Notes: generated by a model from the letters alone, not told the origin. 64,000 nt of DNA from Rugamonas rubra (GCF_900114705.1 NZ_FOTW01000010.1:62001-126000); one strand, 5' to 3'. Numbered from the stretch's first letter, positions 17,144 through 27,749 are shown. Numbers and translations are program-made.

Positions 17144-19300
17144 TCATGGCGCAACTTTACTTCCACCAATCAAGCCATCCTTAAAATCTTCCAGAAGACG
17201 TCTCTCAAAAATACCTTTAGCAAATTTTTCTAAAGAAGTATTTTGCAAGGCCTTTATTACAACATCAAGTTTGTCGGCTTTATCAAATACTCGTGACGCT
17301 ACTAATTGAGAAGATAGTTCGAATGGCAAGCCAAATTCCTCAAGAGAGGAAAAAGTTGTGGGTTGGAATAGATGCTCAATCGAAGCCGCAAACGAAACAT
17401 AATTACAACCTTTCATTCCCCGTAGTAGAAGTATCACATCTGATATATCGCTAACAGCCATCAAGTACTTCGGATAACTAAAAGAAGCCCAACTTCGAAG
17501 AAAGGCAAGTACATTTTCAACTGCATCATCGGGAGACTTGCCTGCTTCAATCTGCTTCGCAATCATTTTAGTCCTAAATTTAGGAACACTTCGACTCTTA
17601 TATAATTCCCAAATCCAATATGTCATCATACTTGCAGAATGAACGCCCCCATGTTTCGCCGCACTTGCTCCATTCAACTGATTCCAAATAATATTAGAAG
17701 TAGCCTTAATATTCTCGTACTGGGGATGTGACGACCAGGACAACTCAGAAATATCAGAGGAGTTCATCGATATGATATGGTTCGCTGCATTTAGGACAAA
17801 CTCCGGTTCGATGCTAGAGAGCTTTTTCAGCAAATCCACAGGAATTAAACTTTGCTCAAGAATTGGCCTAATACGTCCCTGAAGTAGAGGAGAAAGTAGT
17901 TCATGTTCAATCTGCAACAATAAGCTATTAGGGGTCGTTTCAGTAGGATTAAAGACCGGAATATCAACAAAAGGCAATTCCGGCTCCGGTGGCGCATCAA
18001 ATACAAATACATGTCCAATAAAATGACGAAACATTCGTCCAGAACGCCCTCGAATATTATTAAAAGTAAAAAAATCTAACGCCCTATTGTTTAGTTTACT
18101 ATCAAAAATAACTACATTTTTAGCCGCCGTGTTAACTCCTTCGATTAATGTCGAAGTACATAAAAGCAACTTTAACTTACCCTCTTCAAAAGCCCTTATC
18201 ATAAATCGTCCCAATGACCGAGGAAGACGACCATGATGAATACCGATTCCGTGCATAAGGGCAACTGAAACCAACCATTCCTCGTGATAATTTTCCGCTG
18301 TCCACTCTGCTGCCTCAACTAATTCAATATCATCTGTAATGGGAATTGATCTGTTTTCCAAATAGGCTTTGAGGACTTTCCTCGTACTTGCAGGGGATTG
18401 GCAATAAACCAACGTCTGACCATCCAGTTGATCTAGCAAGGCTGCAAAGGCCAGATCCTTATTAGGTTTTTTCGAAATAGTATGGAGTTCGATAGCAACA
18501 GTTTGAAATTTCTCCACCACAAAAACGCAATTTGTTCTGGATTTTACTATATCTGGAATCGACCCAATTGCCGGGCCAAGTAGATAAAACTGAGCGCCAG
18601 TACTTACCAGCCGTAGAAATGCCTGATTTAATTGTGTCGCTCGCCCTCCATCATTCTGAATAGATAATTTATAAAATTCATCTATAACAAAGAAATTTGG
18701 AATTGGAATTTCAGACTGAGAGGATAAATATCGCTCCTGAGTGAAGACGAAAATATTTCGCTCCCCAATTTTTTGATTGGATGTCGTAATAATGCTGTGG
18801 GTGGTAGCAAAGCGAGCCATCCTCCTGCGGGTTTCTTCAACTAACGCTAACGTAGGAACGATCAAAATCACGTTATCATAATCATTTGAAGAGATCGCCA
18901 AATCAATAAGTAAACTTTTCCCAAAAGAAGTAGGGGCACTCAAAATTACAGACATACCTTCTAGGAGCAAATTTAAAACCCGTGATTGAGCCGAATGCAG
19001 TACAAAGTCTGCCATCTCGCCATCTGCACGATTGCTAGCATGCGCAAGTGCCCCCCGAAGCGATAACTTTTCAAGATTATTCACATATGGATGTAAACCA
19101 ACCTGAATTGCCAATTCATCTAATATATGCTGATGATCCGAGTTTAATTCGTTTCGACGATCTAACACTCTTATTACGAGCTCCCGCCCTATATCGGAAT
19201 CCTTGTAACAAAATTTTGACACGGTGGATAGTATAGAAAAAGCATCCATCGGAAATGAAGCTGTAACAATTTCTTGGCGCAGATCATCTAAGACGTCCAT
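17144..19300 (-). CDS. hamB: Hachiman anti-phage system helicase HamB
   Basis: 718 residues, a superfamily 2 helicase. Motif I APTSFGKS is at 122-129, Ia is LIVPTLALVEE, and motif II is DEFY at 207-210. Motif IV is near QTLVYCQS, V is CTSTLIEGVNTAAKNV, and VI is NIRGRSGRMFRH. The unusual DEFY box and the partner gene encoding a DUF1837 protein identify Hachiman, in which the helicase surveys DNA and licenses the HamA nuclease. The start overlaps the hamA stop by one base (TAATG), so translation is coupled. It is strongly AT-rich compared with the chromosome, which indicates transfer. Confidence 0.88.
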   Translation of the reverse strand: MDVLDDLRQEIVTASFPMDAFSILSTVSKFCYKDSDIGRELVIRVLDRRNELNSDHQHILDELAIQVGLHPYVNNLEKLSLRGALAHASNRADGEMADFVLHSAQSRVLNLLLEGMSVILSAPTSFGKSLLIDLAISSNDYDNVILIVPTLALVEETRRRMARFATTHSIITTSNQKIGERNIFVFTQERYLSSQSEIPIPNFFVIDEFYKLSIQNDGGRATQLNQAFLRLVSTGAQFYLLGPAIGSIPDIVKSRTNCVFVVEKFQTVAIELHTISKKPNKDLAFAALLDQLDGQTLVYCQSPASTRKVLKAYLENRSIPITDDIELVEAAEWTAENYHEEWLVSVALMHGIGIHHGRLPRSLGRFMIRAFEEGKLKLLLCTSTLIEGVNTAAKNVVIFDSKLNNRALDFFTFNNIRGRSGRMFRHFIGHVFVFDAPPEPELPFVDIPVFNPTETTPNSLLLQIEHELLSPLLQGRIRPILEQSLIPVDLLKKLSSIEPEFVLNAANHIISMNSSDISELSWSSHPQYENIKATSNIIWNQLNGASAAKHGGVHSASMMTYWIWELYKSRSVPKFRTKMIAKQIEAGKSPDDAVENVLAFLRSWASFSYPKYLMAVSDISDVILLLRGMKGCNYVSFAASIEHLFQPTTFSSLEEFGLPFELSSQLVASRVFDKADKLDVVIKALQNTSLEKFAKGIFERRLLEDFKDGLIGGSKVAP

Positions 19301-20166
19301 TATTGTAACGCTTTCAATCGTTTATCTAACGTAGAGATTAGTGCTTTTTTATCCGCCAAAGGTATCAAAATCACATGAATGGTTATCGGAAGATCAACGC
19401 CATAGGCCGCTTTATATGAAGTTCCCAAGTCAGTGCGCAATTTAAGATATGCTTTTTCAATTTCTAATTTTACCTCTTGCAAATATTTTATATCAGTTTT
19501 TGAATTCCCTGCTACTGCTTTACTTTCGTATGTTAGCAAAACTGGAATGCATACTTTTTTAAAAACTGTGTCCAGTGACACGTTAGGATTTAAAAGGGAT
19601 CGCAACTCCTTTTCTTCCGGCCAACTTGAATCTATTTTGTTCTGTATGAGCAAAAACTCGTTCTTTAAATAATCAACTCGAAGATGATCTACAATTTCTT
19701 TGCATACGTCTGTTATTGCTCGAGATACAGCAGTGTAAAATTTTGTCTCGCCAATCCATAGCTCCAACCCTGCTGTTCCTCTCACCACATGAACTGCATC
19801 AAATCCTTTAACAGTTTCATTTACTGCACTTTTGTAGTAAATCTTACTTACAGCAGGAATAGTTTCAAAGACTTGGCGAATAGCAATGTGCAAAAAAAGC
19901 TCACCGAACTCTCCACGGTTTCCATATTTTCCAGTTTGATATACTAGGCGAGCCGCCTTTTTTGTCATTCGTATTGCATTGCTGTGACTTATGCTAGTTA
20001 ATTCACTATAAGTTAAAGCAAACTCCGGGAGCCACTCCATCGCATGATCAGCAAGCTGGTCGTTTCTCCAAATGCCAGATTCGTATCCAGCACACAACGC
20101 AACATCCTGCCCAGTACTTTTATTTTCATGAAAAATTACATTAAAGAAATTGTCTGGTTGGTTCAT
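19300..20166 (-). CDS. hamA: Hachiman anti-phage system effector HamA (DUF1837)
   Basis: 288 residues. A PD-(D/E)XK-like nuclease core is visible: GEFGELF (Glu86, Glu89), GFDAVHVV (Asp123) and ELWIGETKFY (Glu140, Lys142). This is the DUF1837 layout of HamA, which degrades DNA when released by HamB. The start at 20166 follows a weak ribosome site. The gene lies 42 bases after the DUF3223 gene and directly before hamB, forming one operon on the minus strand. It is AT-rich like hamB. Confidence 0.87.
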   Translation of the reverse strand: MNQPDNFFNVIFHENKSTGQDVALCAGYESGIWRNDQLADHAMEWLPEFALTYSELTSISHSNAIRMTKKAARLVYQTGKYGNRGEFGELFLHIAIRQVFETIPAVSKIYYKSAVNETVKGFDAVHVVRGTAGLELWIGETKFYTAVSRAITDVCKEIVDHLRVDYLKNEFLLIQNKIDSSWPEEKELRSLLNPNVSLDTVFKKVCIPVLLTYESKAVAGNSKTDIKYLQEVKLEIEKAYLKLRTDLGTSYKAAYGVDLPITIHVILIPLADKKALISTLDKRLKALQ

Positions 20167-20208
20167 ATTATTACTCTGAGGCTTCTTCGATTAATTAAGA
20201 CAGCGAAT

Positions 20209-20541
20209 TTATCGGGATGTTGCACTCTTAACTGCCGCGATGTAGCTAAAATCCACCGATGAGCCGTCAATACGAAATACCCAAAATCCATCTGTAGGCC
20301 ATCCCAATACAGAATTATTTAAACGTTTTATGTACTGAATACCATCGCCGATCTTCGAGGATTCGTCGGCCGCGCGTGCCTCATCGTACACCGTCAAAAG
20401 TGCGGTGAGATCATCTATGTCATCGGGGCGGTCCACTATGTCGCCGTTTTTGTAACGATGAAGTAAATCCTTGAAGTGAGAGAGCGCGGCTGTTTGGGTC
20501 GCCCAGTGTCGGCCGTTTTTGAGGGTTACTGTCTTCGCCAT
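20209..20541 (-). CDS. DUF3223 (DCL-like) protein, first gene of the Hachiman operon
   Basis: 110 residues, MAKTVTLKNGRHWATQTAALSHF at the start (first 20 shown: MAKTVTLKNGRHWATQTAAL). SKIGDGIQYIKRLNNS and GFWVFRIDGSSVDFSYIAAV match the DUF3223 family, related to plant DCL proteins. Function is not established. Members recur next to restriction and defence genes. The gene runs in the same direction as hamA and hamB with a gap of 42 bases, so it is likely co-transcribed with them. Its GC content is nearer the host than that of hamA. Confidence 0.75.
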   Translation of the reverse strand: MAKTVTLKNGRHWATQTAALSHFKDLLHRYKNGDIVDRPDDIDDLTALLTVYDEARAADESSKIGDGIQYIKRLNNSVLGWPTDGFWVFRIDGSSVDFSYIAAVKSATSR

Positions 20542-20985
20542 GGCATTTCCAAGGTAATTAACTGTAGATTAAGTGTACTATTTATTTATAGTCAGCAACC
20601 ATCTTCAATAGTAAATTTCTGTCTTATCTTGAAATTTTCGATCTCAGGGAAGTCTTCAGGACAGGCTGAGTGCGAAACTTATCTTTCTCGTGCCGTGAAG
20701 ACAGAGCACACTAAAACGCGGTAGCGGCGCCTTAAAGCAAAACTACGTTGAGCACGTTGCGACTGCATAGTCAGCTCGCGCAATACGCCAGCATTTTCAG
20801 ACCGAAGCGCCTTGATGAAAATTGTGTTTTTGCCAAATGACTGATATGTACTAACTCTTGCCCTGACATGAACTGTCAGATGAGCTAGCGTTCTTATGCT
20901 CCGCTACCGGCCAAAGCAGCAGCTCCCTGGCCATCATTGGGCAGGCATCACAGAACTGCCGCATGCGTCACTTCGGAACCGCCGG
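20542..20985. other. Intergenic stretch upstream of the Hachiman operon
   Basis: About 440 bases with no convincing gene. The AT-rich portion at 20560-20650 should hold the promoter of the minus-strand operon. The right end is GC-rich and runs into the second udk repeat. Confidence 0.45.
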
Positions 20986-21670
20986 TCCCTGTCAGTTCGC
21001 TCGCGCTTCCGGTATCATTCGGCATGAATACGATTTCTTTCTAACCGTTTATTATTGGCGTCGCAGGCGGTAGCGGCAGTGGCAAGTCCACTGTGTCCCA
21101 GAAGGTGCTCGCCGCGTTTGGCGCAGATATGGTCTCGGTCGTGATGCAGGACGATTACTACTGCGACCAAACCCATCTCCCCCCCCGAAGTCCGCCCGCA
21201 GCAGAATTACGACCATCCGCAGGCTTTCGAATGGTCGCTGCTGGTCCAGCACATCCAAGCCTTGCGCAACGGCGAATCGATCGAGATGCCGGAGTACGAC
21301 TTCACGCTCCACAACCGCTCCAACCGGACCATTCCGGTCAAGCCGGCCCCGGTGATCGTGATCGAGGGCCTGTTCGCCTTGTATGACGCGGACTTGTGCG
21401 ACATGATGTCGCTGAAGATCTATGTCGACACCGCTTCCGACATCCGCTTCATCCGCCGTATGCAAAGGGATATTACCGAACGCGGCCGCTCGGTGGAAAG
21501 CGTCGTCGACCAGTATCTGGAAACAGTACGCCCGATGCACAAGCAATTCATCGAGCCGACCAAGCGCAACGCCGATATCATTATCCCGCATGGCGCGAAT
21601 GGCCCGGCTGTCGATATGATTACTACCAAGGTGGCGAGCGTTATCGACCAGTTGAAGCGGGGCTGAGTTT
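20986..21670 (+). repeat. Long direct repeat, copy 2 (dead udk segment)
   Basis: The counterpart of 12601-13284, same orientation, 685 bases with one inserted C. Most of the differences seen by eye are silent third-position changes in udk. Confidence 0.9.
21024..21666 (+). pseudogene. udk: Uridine kinase, inactivated second copy
   Basis: Nearly the same as the gene at 12639 but broken twice. Codon 7, CAA (Gln) in copy 1, is TAA here (bases around 21042). The run of C after TCT near 21178-21186 is eight long instead of seven, which shifts the frame. An internal ATG at 21262 would give 134 residues, but without the P-loop. Two independent lesions make a sequencing error an unlikely full explanation. 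Confidence 0.88.
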
Positions 21671-21799
21671 GTTCGGTGAGGTGAGACCCCAGGCGGGGTC
21701 AGATACCGACATTGGGACACGGGCTCATGCGTTCGGGGGCGTGGGCGGCGCTGCTGAGAACCTAGTTAGAACCACGAACGCGCGCCCACGGCGCGCGGG

Positions 21800-21897
21800 G
21801 CTGCCGCGCAGCGGCAGCAGTCGGCCGATTCGGAGAGGCTCGCCCCTGCAGGGGCGAGGCCTTCGAATCCCCCGCGCAAGCCCCGCAGGGGGCTTGC
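21800..21897. repeat. Cluster of three GC-rich perfect hairpins
   Basis: Three separate palindromes with tiny GC-containing loops: GCTGCCGC-GCA-GCGGCAGC (21800-21818), CTCGCCCC-TGCA-GGGGCGAG (21839-21858), and GCAAGCCCC-GCAG-GGGGCTTGC (21876-21897). Their stems differ in sequence but share size and loop type. The third splits a tRNA-Ser 3' sequence: TTCGAATCCCCC at 21862-21873 and TCTCTCCGCCA at 21899-21909. Confidence 0.7.
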
Positions 21898-21943
21898 TTC
21901 TCTCCGCCAAGGCTACAACGCAAAAAGCCACCCGAGGGTGGCT
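21893..21943 (+). repeat. 51-bp direct repeat, right copy
   Basis: Identical to 14784-14834. It holds a plus-strand tRNA-Ser 3' end relic and the left arm of the shared terminator. Here the sequence continues into the right arm and the real tRNA-Ser. Confidence 0.75.
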
Positions 21944-21970
21944 TTTGCTTTTGTATCCTTGGCGGAGAGA
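21899..21970. terminator. Bidirectional terminator inside a larger palindrome carrying tRNA-Ser ends
   Basis: The core stem GCCACCC-GA-GGGTGGC is flanked by A and T runs on both sides, so it can stop transcripts from either strand. Outside it, TCTCTCCGCCAAGG (21899-21912) is the exact reverse complement of 21957-21970, the end of the real tRNA-Ser. The sequences between are also nearly mirror images. The tRNA-Ser transcript on the minus strand would end here. Confidence 0.75.
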
Positions 21971-22050
21971 GGGGGATTCGAACCCCCGATAGGCTATGAA
22001 CCTATACACGCTTTCCAGGCGTGCGACTTCAACCACTCATCCACCTCTCC
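21960..22050 (-). tRNA. tRNA-Ser (anticodon GGA)
   Basis: 91 bases, with the 5' end at 22050 (GGAGAGGTGGATGAGTGG) and an encoded CCA at the 3' end. The anticodon loop CTGGAAA gives GGA, reading UCC and UCU. The long variable arm and T-arm GGGGGTTCGAATCCCCC fit a class II serine tRNA. The acceptor stem GGAGAGG pairs with the 3' side. Confidence 0.95.
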
Positions 22051-22142
22051 TGCATTTCTTTCTCCTCTTCCGAGGAGCGCGAATTATAGCAAGGATTCCG
22101 AGGAGTACCAACTCTTTTTGCCTTCCCCCTCGTTTCCCTACA

Positions 22143-24143
<2,001 letters not shown>

Positions 24144-24442
24144 GCTTATCTCCATTTGTAGTAATCGTTTGCCAACAACATTAGACTTGGTCGCTTACTG
24201 CCTCCTTACAGGCGCCACTCGGGACGAATTCGCGGGGAATTTCGCCGGCCGGCGTGCGCTTTTGGTTGGACGGGCAATTTGATCTTTTATGCAATTTTAC
24301 AGAGTTTTCCGCCATCGCTGTCGCCACCCCGCCGATTGTCGCACCGGCCGCCAATCTATGCGGGCGGCAAGACGATTGCCGGATTGCCCGTGTAAAATGT
24401 CGGCAGTCGTTTGACGCCATCCTTTTCCGGAGATACACCTCA
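24144..24442. other. Divergent promoter region of acs and the YqhA-like gene
   Basis: About 300 bases containing no gene. Both flanking genes must be transcribed from here. I see no operator strong enough to name. Confidence 0.4.
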
Positions 24443-25051
24443 ATGTCTGACCCGCAACACAAACCAGCCCCCAAGTTACGCCCGCTGCCCGCCTTCATCT
24501 TCATGTCGCGCTGGCTCCAGCTGCCGCTGTACCTGGGCCTGATTCTGGCGCAGTGCGTGTATGTGTTCCATTTCTGGGTCGAGTTGAAGGACCTGATCGG
24601 CGCGGCGCTCGGCAACGAGGCGGCGCTGGCGCACATCTTCCAGGCCATCGCCGTGCCCAACGCCGTGGTGCCGACCAAACTCAACGAGACCACCATCATG
24701 CTGGTCGTGCTCGGCCTGATCGACGTGGTGATGATCTCCAACCTGCTGATCATGGTCATCATCGGCGGCTACGAAACCTTCGTCTCGCGCATGCACCTCG
24801 ACACCCATCCGGACCAGCCCGAGTGGCTGTCGCACGTCAACGCCTCGGTGCTGAAGACCAAGCTGGCCATGGCCATCGTCGGCATCTCCTCGATCCACCT
24901 GCTGAAGACCTTCATCAACGCCGCCTTCTACGACGCCAAGACGCTGATCGCGCAGACTGCGATCCACGTCGTGTTCCTGCTGTCGGCGCTGGCCATCGCC
25001 TACACCGACCGCATCACCACCGGCACGCAGAACGAGTCGCAAAACCATTAA
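24443..25051 (+). CDS. YqhA-family (UPF0114) inner-membrane protein
   Basis: 202 residues, with three or four membrane helices: about 20-40, 75-105 (MLVVLGLIDVVMISNLLIMV), 135-150 and 165-185. The conserved IGGYETFVSR and HLLKTFI segments place it in the TIGR00645/YqhA family. Function is unknown. The ATG at 24443 has GGAG upstream. It precedes fumarase by 39 bases in the same direction and may share its transcript. Confidence 0.85.
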   Translation: MSDPQHKPAPKLRPLPAFIFMSRWLQLPLYLGLILAQCVYVFHFWVELKDLIGAALGNEAALAHIFQAIAVPNAVVPTKLNETTIMLVVLGLIDVVMISNLLIMVIIGGYETFVSRMHLDTHPDQPEWLSHVNASVLKTKLAMAIVGISSIHLLKTFINAAFYDAKTLIAQTAIHVVFLLSALAIAYTDRITTGTQNESQNH

Positions 25052-25090
25052 CGCCTTCCCCTTAGCCACTCCCTCAACCGCGAGAACACC

Positions 25091-26632
25091 ATGACCATCA
25101 TAAAGCAAGAAGACCTGATCGAATCCGTCGCCGCCGCCCTGCAGTACATCAGCTACTACCACCCGGCCGACTACATCGAACACCTGGCGCGCGCCTATGA
25201 CGCCGAGCAGAGCCCGGCGGCCAAGGACGCCATCGCGCAGATCCTGACCAACTCGCGCATGTGCGCCGAGGGCAAGCGGCCGATCTGCCAGGACACCGGC
25301 ATCGTCAACGTCTTCCTGAAGATCGGCATGGGCGTGCGCTTCGAGGGCTTCTCCGGCACGGTCACCGACGCGGTCAACGAGGGCGTGCGCCGCGCCTACA
25401 ACTTCGACGACAACAAGCTGCGCGCCTCGATCGTCGCCGACCCGCAGTTCGACCGCAAGAACACCAAGGACAACACGCCGGCCGTGGTGCACATGGAGCT
25501 GGTCGAGGGCAACACGGTCGACGTCAAGGTGGCGGCCAAGGGCGGCGGCTCGGAAAACAAGACCAAGTTCGTCATGCTCAACCCGTCCGACTCGCTGGTC
25601 GACTGGGTCATGAAGACCGTGCCGACCATGGGCGCCGGCTGGTGCCCGCCGGGCATGCTGGGCATCGGCATCGGCGGCACCGCCGAGAAGGCGATGCTGA
25701 TGGCGAAAGAGGTGCTGATGGACGACATCGACATGTTCGACCTGAAAAAACGCGGCCCGCAGAACAAGCTCGAAGAGCTGCGCATCGAACTGTGCGACAA
25801 GGTCAACGCGCTGGGCATCGGCGCCCAGGGCCTGGGCGGCCTGACCACCGTGCTCGACGTGAAGATCATGATGTACCCGACCCACGCCGCCTCCAAGCCG
25901 GTCGCCATGATCCCCAACTGCGCCGCCACCCGCCACGCCCACTTCGTGCTGGACGGCTCGGGCGCGTCCTACATCACGCCGCCGCCGCTGTCGACCTGGC
26001 CCGAGGTGCACTGGACACCGGACACGGAAAAATCCAAGCGCGTCGACCTGAACACGCTGACCAAGGAAGAAGTGGCGTCGTGGAAGCCGGGCCAGACCCT
26101 GCTGCTGAACGGCAAAATGCTGACCGGCCGCGACGCCGCGCACAAGCGCATCCAGGACATGCTGGCCAAGGGCGAGCAACTGCCGGTCGACTTCACCAAC
26201 CGCGTCATCTACTACGTCGGCCCGGTCGATCCGGTACGCGACGAGGCGGTCGGCCCGGCCGGTCCGACCACCGCCACGCGCATGGACAAGTTCACCGACA
26301 TGATGCTGGAGAAGACCGGCCTGATCGCCATGATCGGCAAGGCCGAGCGCGGCCCGGTCGCCATCGAGTCGATCCAGCGCCACAAGTCGGCCTACCTGAT
26401 GGCCGTCGGCGGCGCCGCCTACCTGGTGTCGAAGGCGATCAAGAGCGCCAAGGTGCTCGGCTTCGCCGACATGGGCATGGAGGCGATCTACGAGTTCGAC
26501 GTGGTCGACATGCCGGTCACCGTGGCGGTCGACGCCGCCGGCACCTCGGTGCACAACACCGGCCCGGCGGAATGGAAGGCCAAGATCGAGCAGCTGAGCA
26601 GCGTCAGCGCGATCCCTGTCGTCACCGCCTAA
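25091..26632 (+). CDS. fumA: Class I (iron-sulfur) fumarate hydratase
   Basis: 513 residues. It interconverts fumarate and malate in the TCA cycle, using an oxygen-sensitive 4Fe-4S cluster. The N-terminal alpha-like domain has CAEGKRPICQDTGI and GWCPPGMLGIGIGGT. NCAATRHAHFVLDGSG and the C-terminal beta-like domain with GPTTATRMDKFTDMM follow. The three cluster cysteines are in PICQDT, WCPPG and PNCAATR. Its length is close to single-chain class I fumarases (about 510-550). The GC-rich body and context look core-genomic. Confidence 0.93.
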   Translation: MTIIKQEDLIESVAAALQYISYYHPADYIEHLARAYDAEQSPAAKDAIAQILTNSRMCAEGKRPICQDTGIVNVFLKIGMGVRFEGFSGTVTDAVNEGVRRAYNFDDNKLRASIVADPQFDRKNTKDNTPAVVHMELVEGNTVDVKVAAKGGGSENKTKFVMLNPSDSLVDWVMKTVPTMGAGWCPPGMLGIGIGGTAEKAMLMAKEVLMDDIDMFDLKKRGPQNKLEELRIELCDKVNALGIGAQGLGGLTTVLDVKIMMYPTHAASKPVAMIPNCAATRHAHFVLDGSGASYITPPPLSTWPEVHWTPDTEKSKRVDLNTLTKEEVASWKPGQTLLLNGKMLTGRDAAHKRIQDMLAKGEQLPVDFTNRVIYYVGPVDPVRDEAVGPAGPTTATRMDKFTDMMLEKTGLIAMIGKAERGPVAIESIQRHKSAYLMAVGGAAYLVSKAIKSAKVLGFADMGMEAIYEFDVVDMPVTVAVDAAGTSVHNTGPAEWKAKIEQLSSVSAIPVVTA

Positions 26633-26695
26633 GCAACCACCCGGCCCCGCCGCGCGCCCCCGCGCGGGCGGCGGGCGCCTTGTCCGGACACCAAC

Positions 26696-27547
26696 TTGAC
26701 TCCCACCCTACCCTTTGCGCCGCCCTTCGCCGCGCCGTCCGACGCCCCCGTCGGCGTGTTCGACTCCGGCGTCGGCGGCCTGTCGGTGCTGCGCCACATC
26801 CGCGCCCAGCTGCCCAACGAACACCTGATGTACTTCGCCGACTCGGCCTACGCGCCCTACGGCGCGCAAACCGAGGCGGTGCTCACCGAGCGCTCCCTGG
26901 CCATCGCCGCCTTCCTGGTGGCGCGCGGCGCCAAGGCGCTGGTGGTGGCCTGCAACACCGCCACCATCGCCGGCATCAAGGCGGTACGGGCGCGCTACCC
27001 GCAACTGCCGGTGGTGGGCGTCGAACCCGGCCTCAAGCCGGGCGCCGCCGCCAGCCGCAACGGCAAGGTCGCCGTGCTGGCCACCGCCAGCGCGCTGCGC
27101 GGCGAAAAGCTGCTGTCGCTGCGCGAGCAGGTCAGCGCGGCCACCGGCGCCAGCTTCCACCTGCAGCCCTGCGTCGGCCTGGCCGACCAGATCGACAAGG
27201 GCGAGCTGGACACGCCGGCCACCCGCGCCCTGCTGGAACGCTACATCGCGCCGCTGATCGCCGAGGGCGTCGACACGCTGGTGCTCGGCTGCACCCACTA
27301 CCCCTTCGTGCTCGACGGCATACAGGCGGTGGTGCGCGCCCACACCGCCGCCCCCGTCAGCGTGCTCGACACGGGCGAGGCCGTGGCGCGCCAGCTCAGC
27401 CGCCTGCTCGAGGCGGCCGGCCTGCGCCGCGTCGGCGGCGAGCCGGGCAGCCTGGTCGGCTACACCAGCGCGGCGGCGCAGTCGCTGAGCGGGCCGTTCG
27501 CCGGTTTGCTGGGGCTGACGCCGCCGGTGCAGGCGGTGTCGGTCTAG
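26696..27547 (+). CDS. murI: Glutamate racemase
   Basis: 283 residues. It makes D-glutamate for peptidoglycan. FDSGVGGLSVL is the N-terminal signature. The two catalytic cysteines are Cys86 (VACNTAT) and Cys199 (LGCTHYP). The start is taken as TTG at 26696 because no ATG or GTG is better placed before the conserved core; the true start could be up to 15 codons downstream. It lies 63 bases after fumarase, probably in the same transcript. Confidence 0.93.
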   Translation: MTPTLPFAPPFAAPSDAPVGVFDSGVGGLSVLRHIRAQLPNEHLMYFADSAYAPYGAQTEAVLTERSLAIAAFLVARGAKALVVACNTATIAGIKAVRARYPQLPVVGVEPGLKPGAAASRNGKVAVLATASALRGEKLLSLREQVSAATGASFHLQPCVGLADQIDKGELDTPATRALLERYIAPLIAEGVDTLVLGCTHYPFVLDGIQAVVRAHTAAPVSVLDTGEAVARQLSRLLEAAGLRRVGGEPGSLVGYTSAAAQSLSGPFAGLLGLTPPVQAVSV

Positions 27548-27600
27548 GCGGTGTCAATCCAGGCCCTTTTGCCATTTTTGCGAAAAAGCCGCATTAAGGT

Positions 27601-27629
27601 TTGCGTGTTTCAAAACTGGCTTGTATAAT
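27601..27629 (+). promoter_or_regulatory. Sigma-70 promoter of the tRNA-His pair
   Basis: TTGCGT at 27601-27606 and a perfect TATAAT at 27624-27629 are separated by 17 bases. Transcription would start near 27636, about 38 bases before the first tRNA. A short dyad TGTCTAC/GTAGACA (27638-27659) lies in the leader. Confidence 0.75.
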
Positions 27630-27673
27630 TCGGCACCTGTCTACGAAACACTGTAGACAACGCAGTATCAGTG

Positions 27674-27749
27674 GTGGCTGTAGCTCAGTTGGTAGAGTCC
27701 AGGATTGTGATTCCTGTTGTCGTGGGTTCGAGCCCCATCAGCCACCCCA
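27674..27749 (+). tRNA. tRNA-His (anticodon GTG), first copy
   Basis: 76 bases beginning GTGGCTGTAGCTCAG, with anticodon loop TTGTGAT, T-loop GGTTCGAGCC and encoded CCA. Acceptor GTGGCTG pairs with CAGCCAC, and the leading G is the identity element of histidine tRNAs. Confidence 0.96.

Noticed and set aside
21262..21666. Shortened uridine kinase from an internal ATG in the second copy
   Set aside because: It would lack the P-loop needed for ATP binding; treated as part of the pseudogene.
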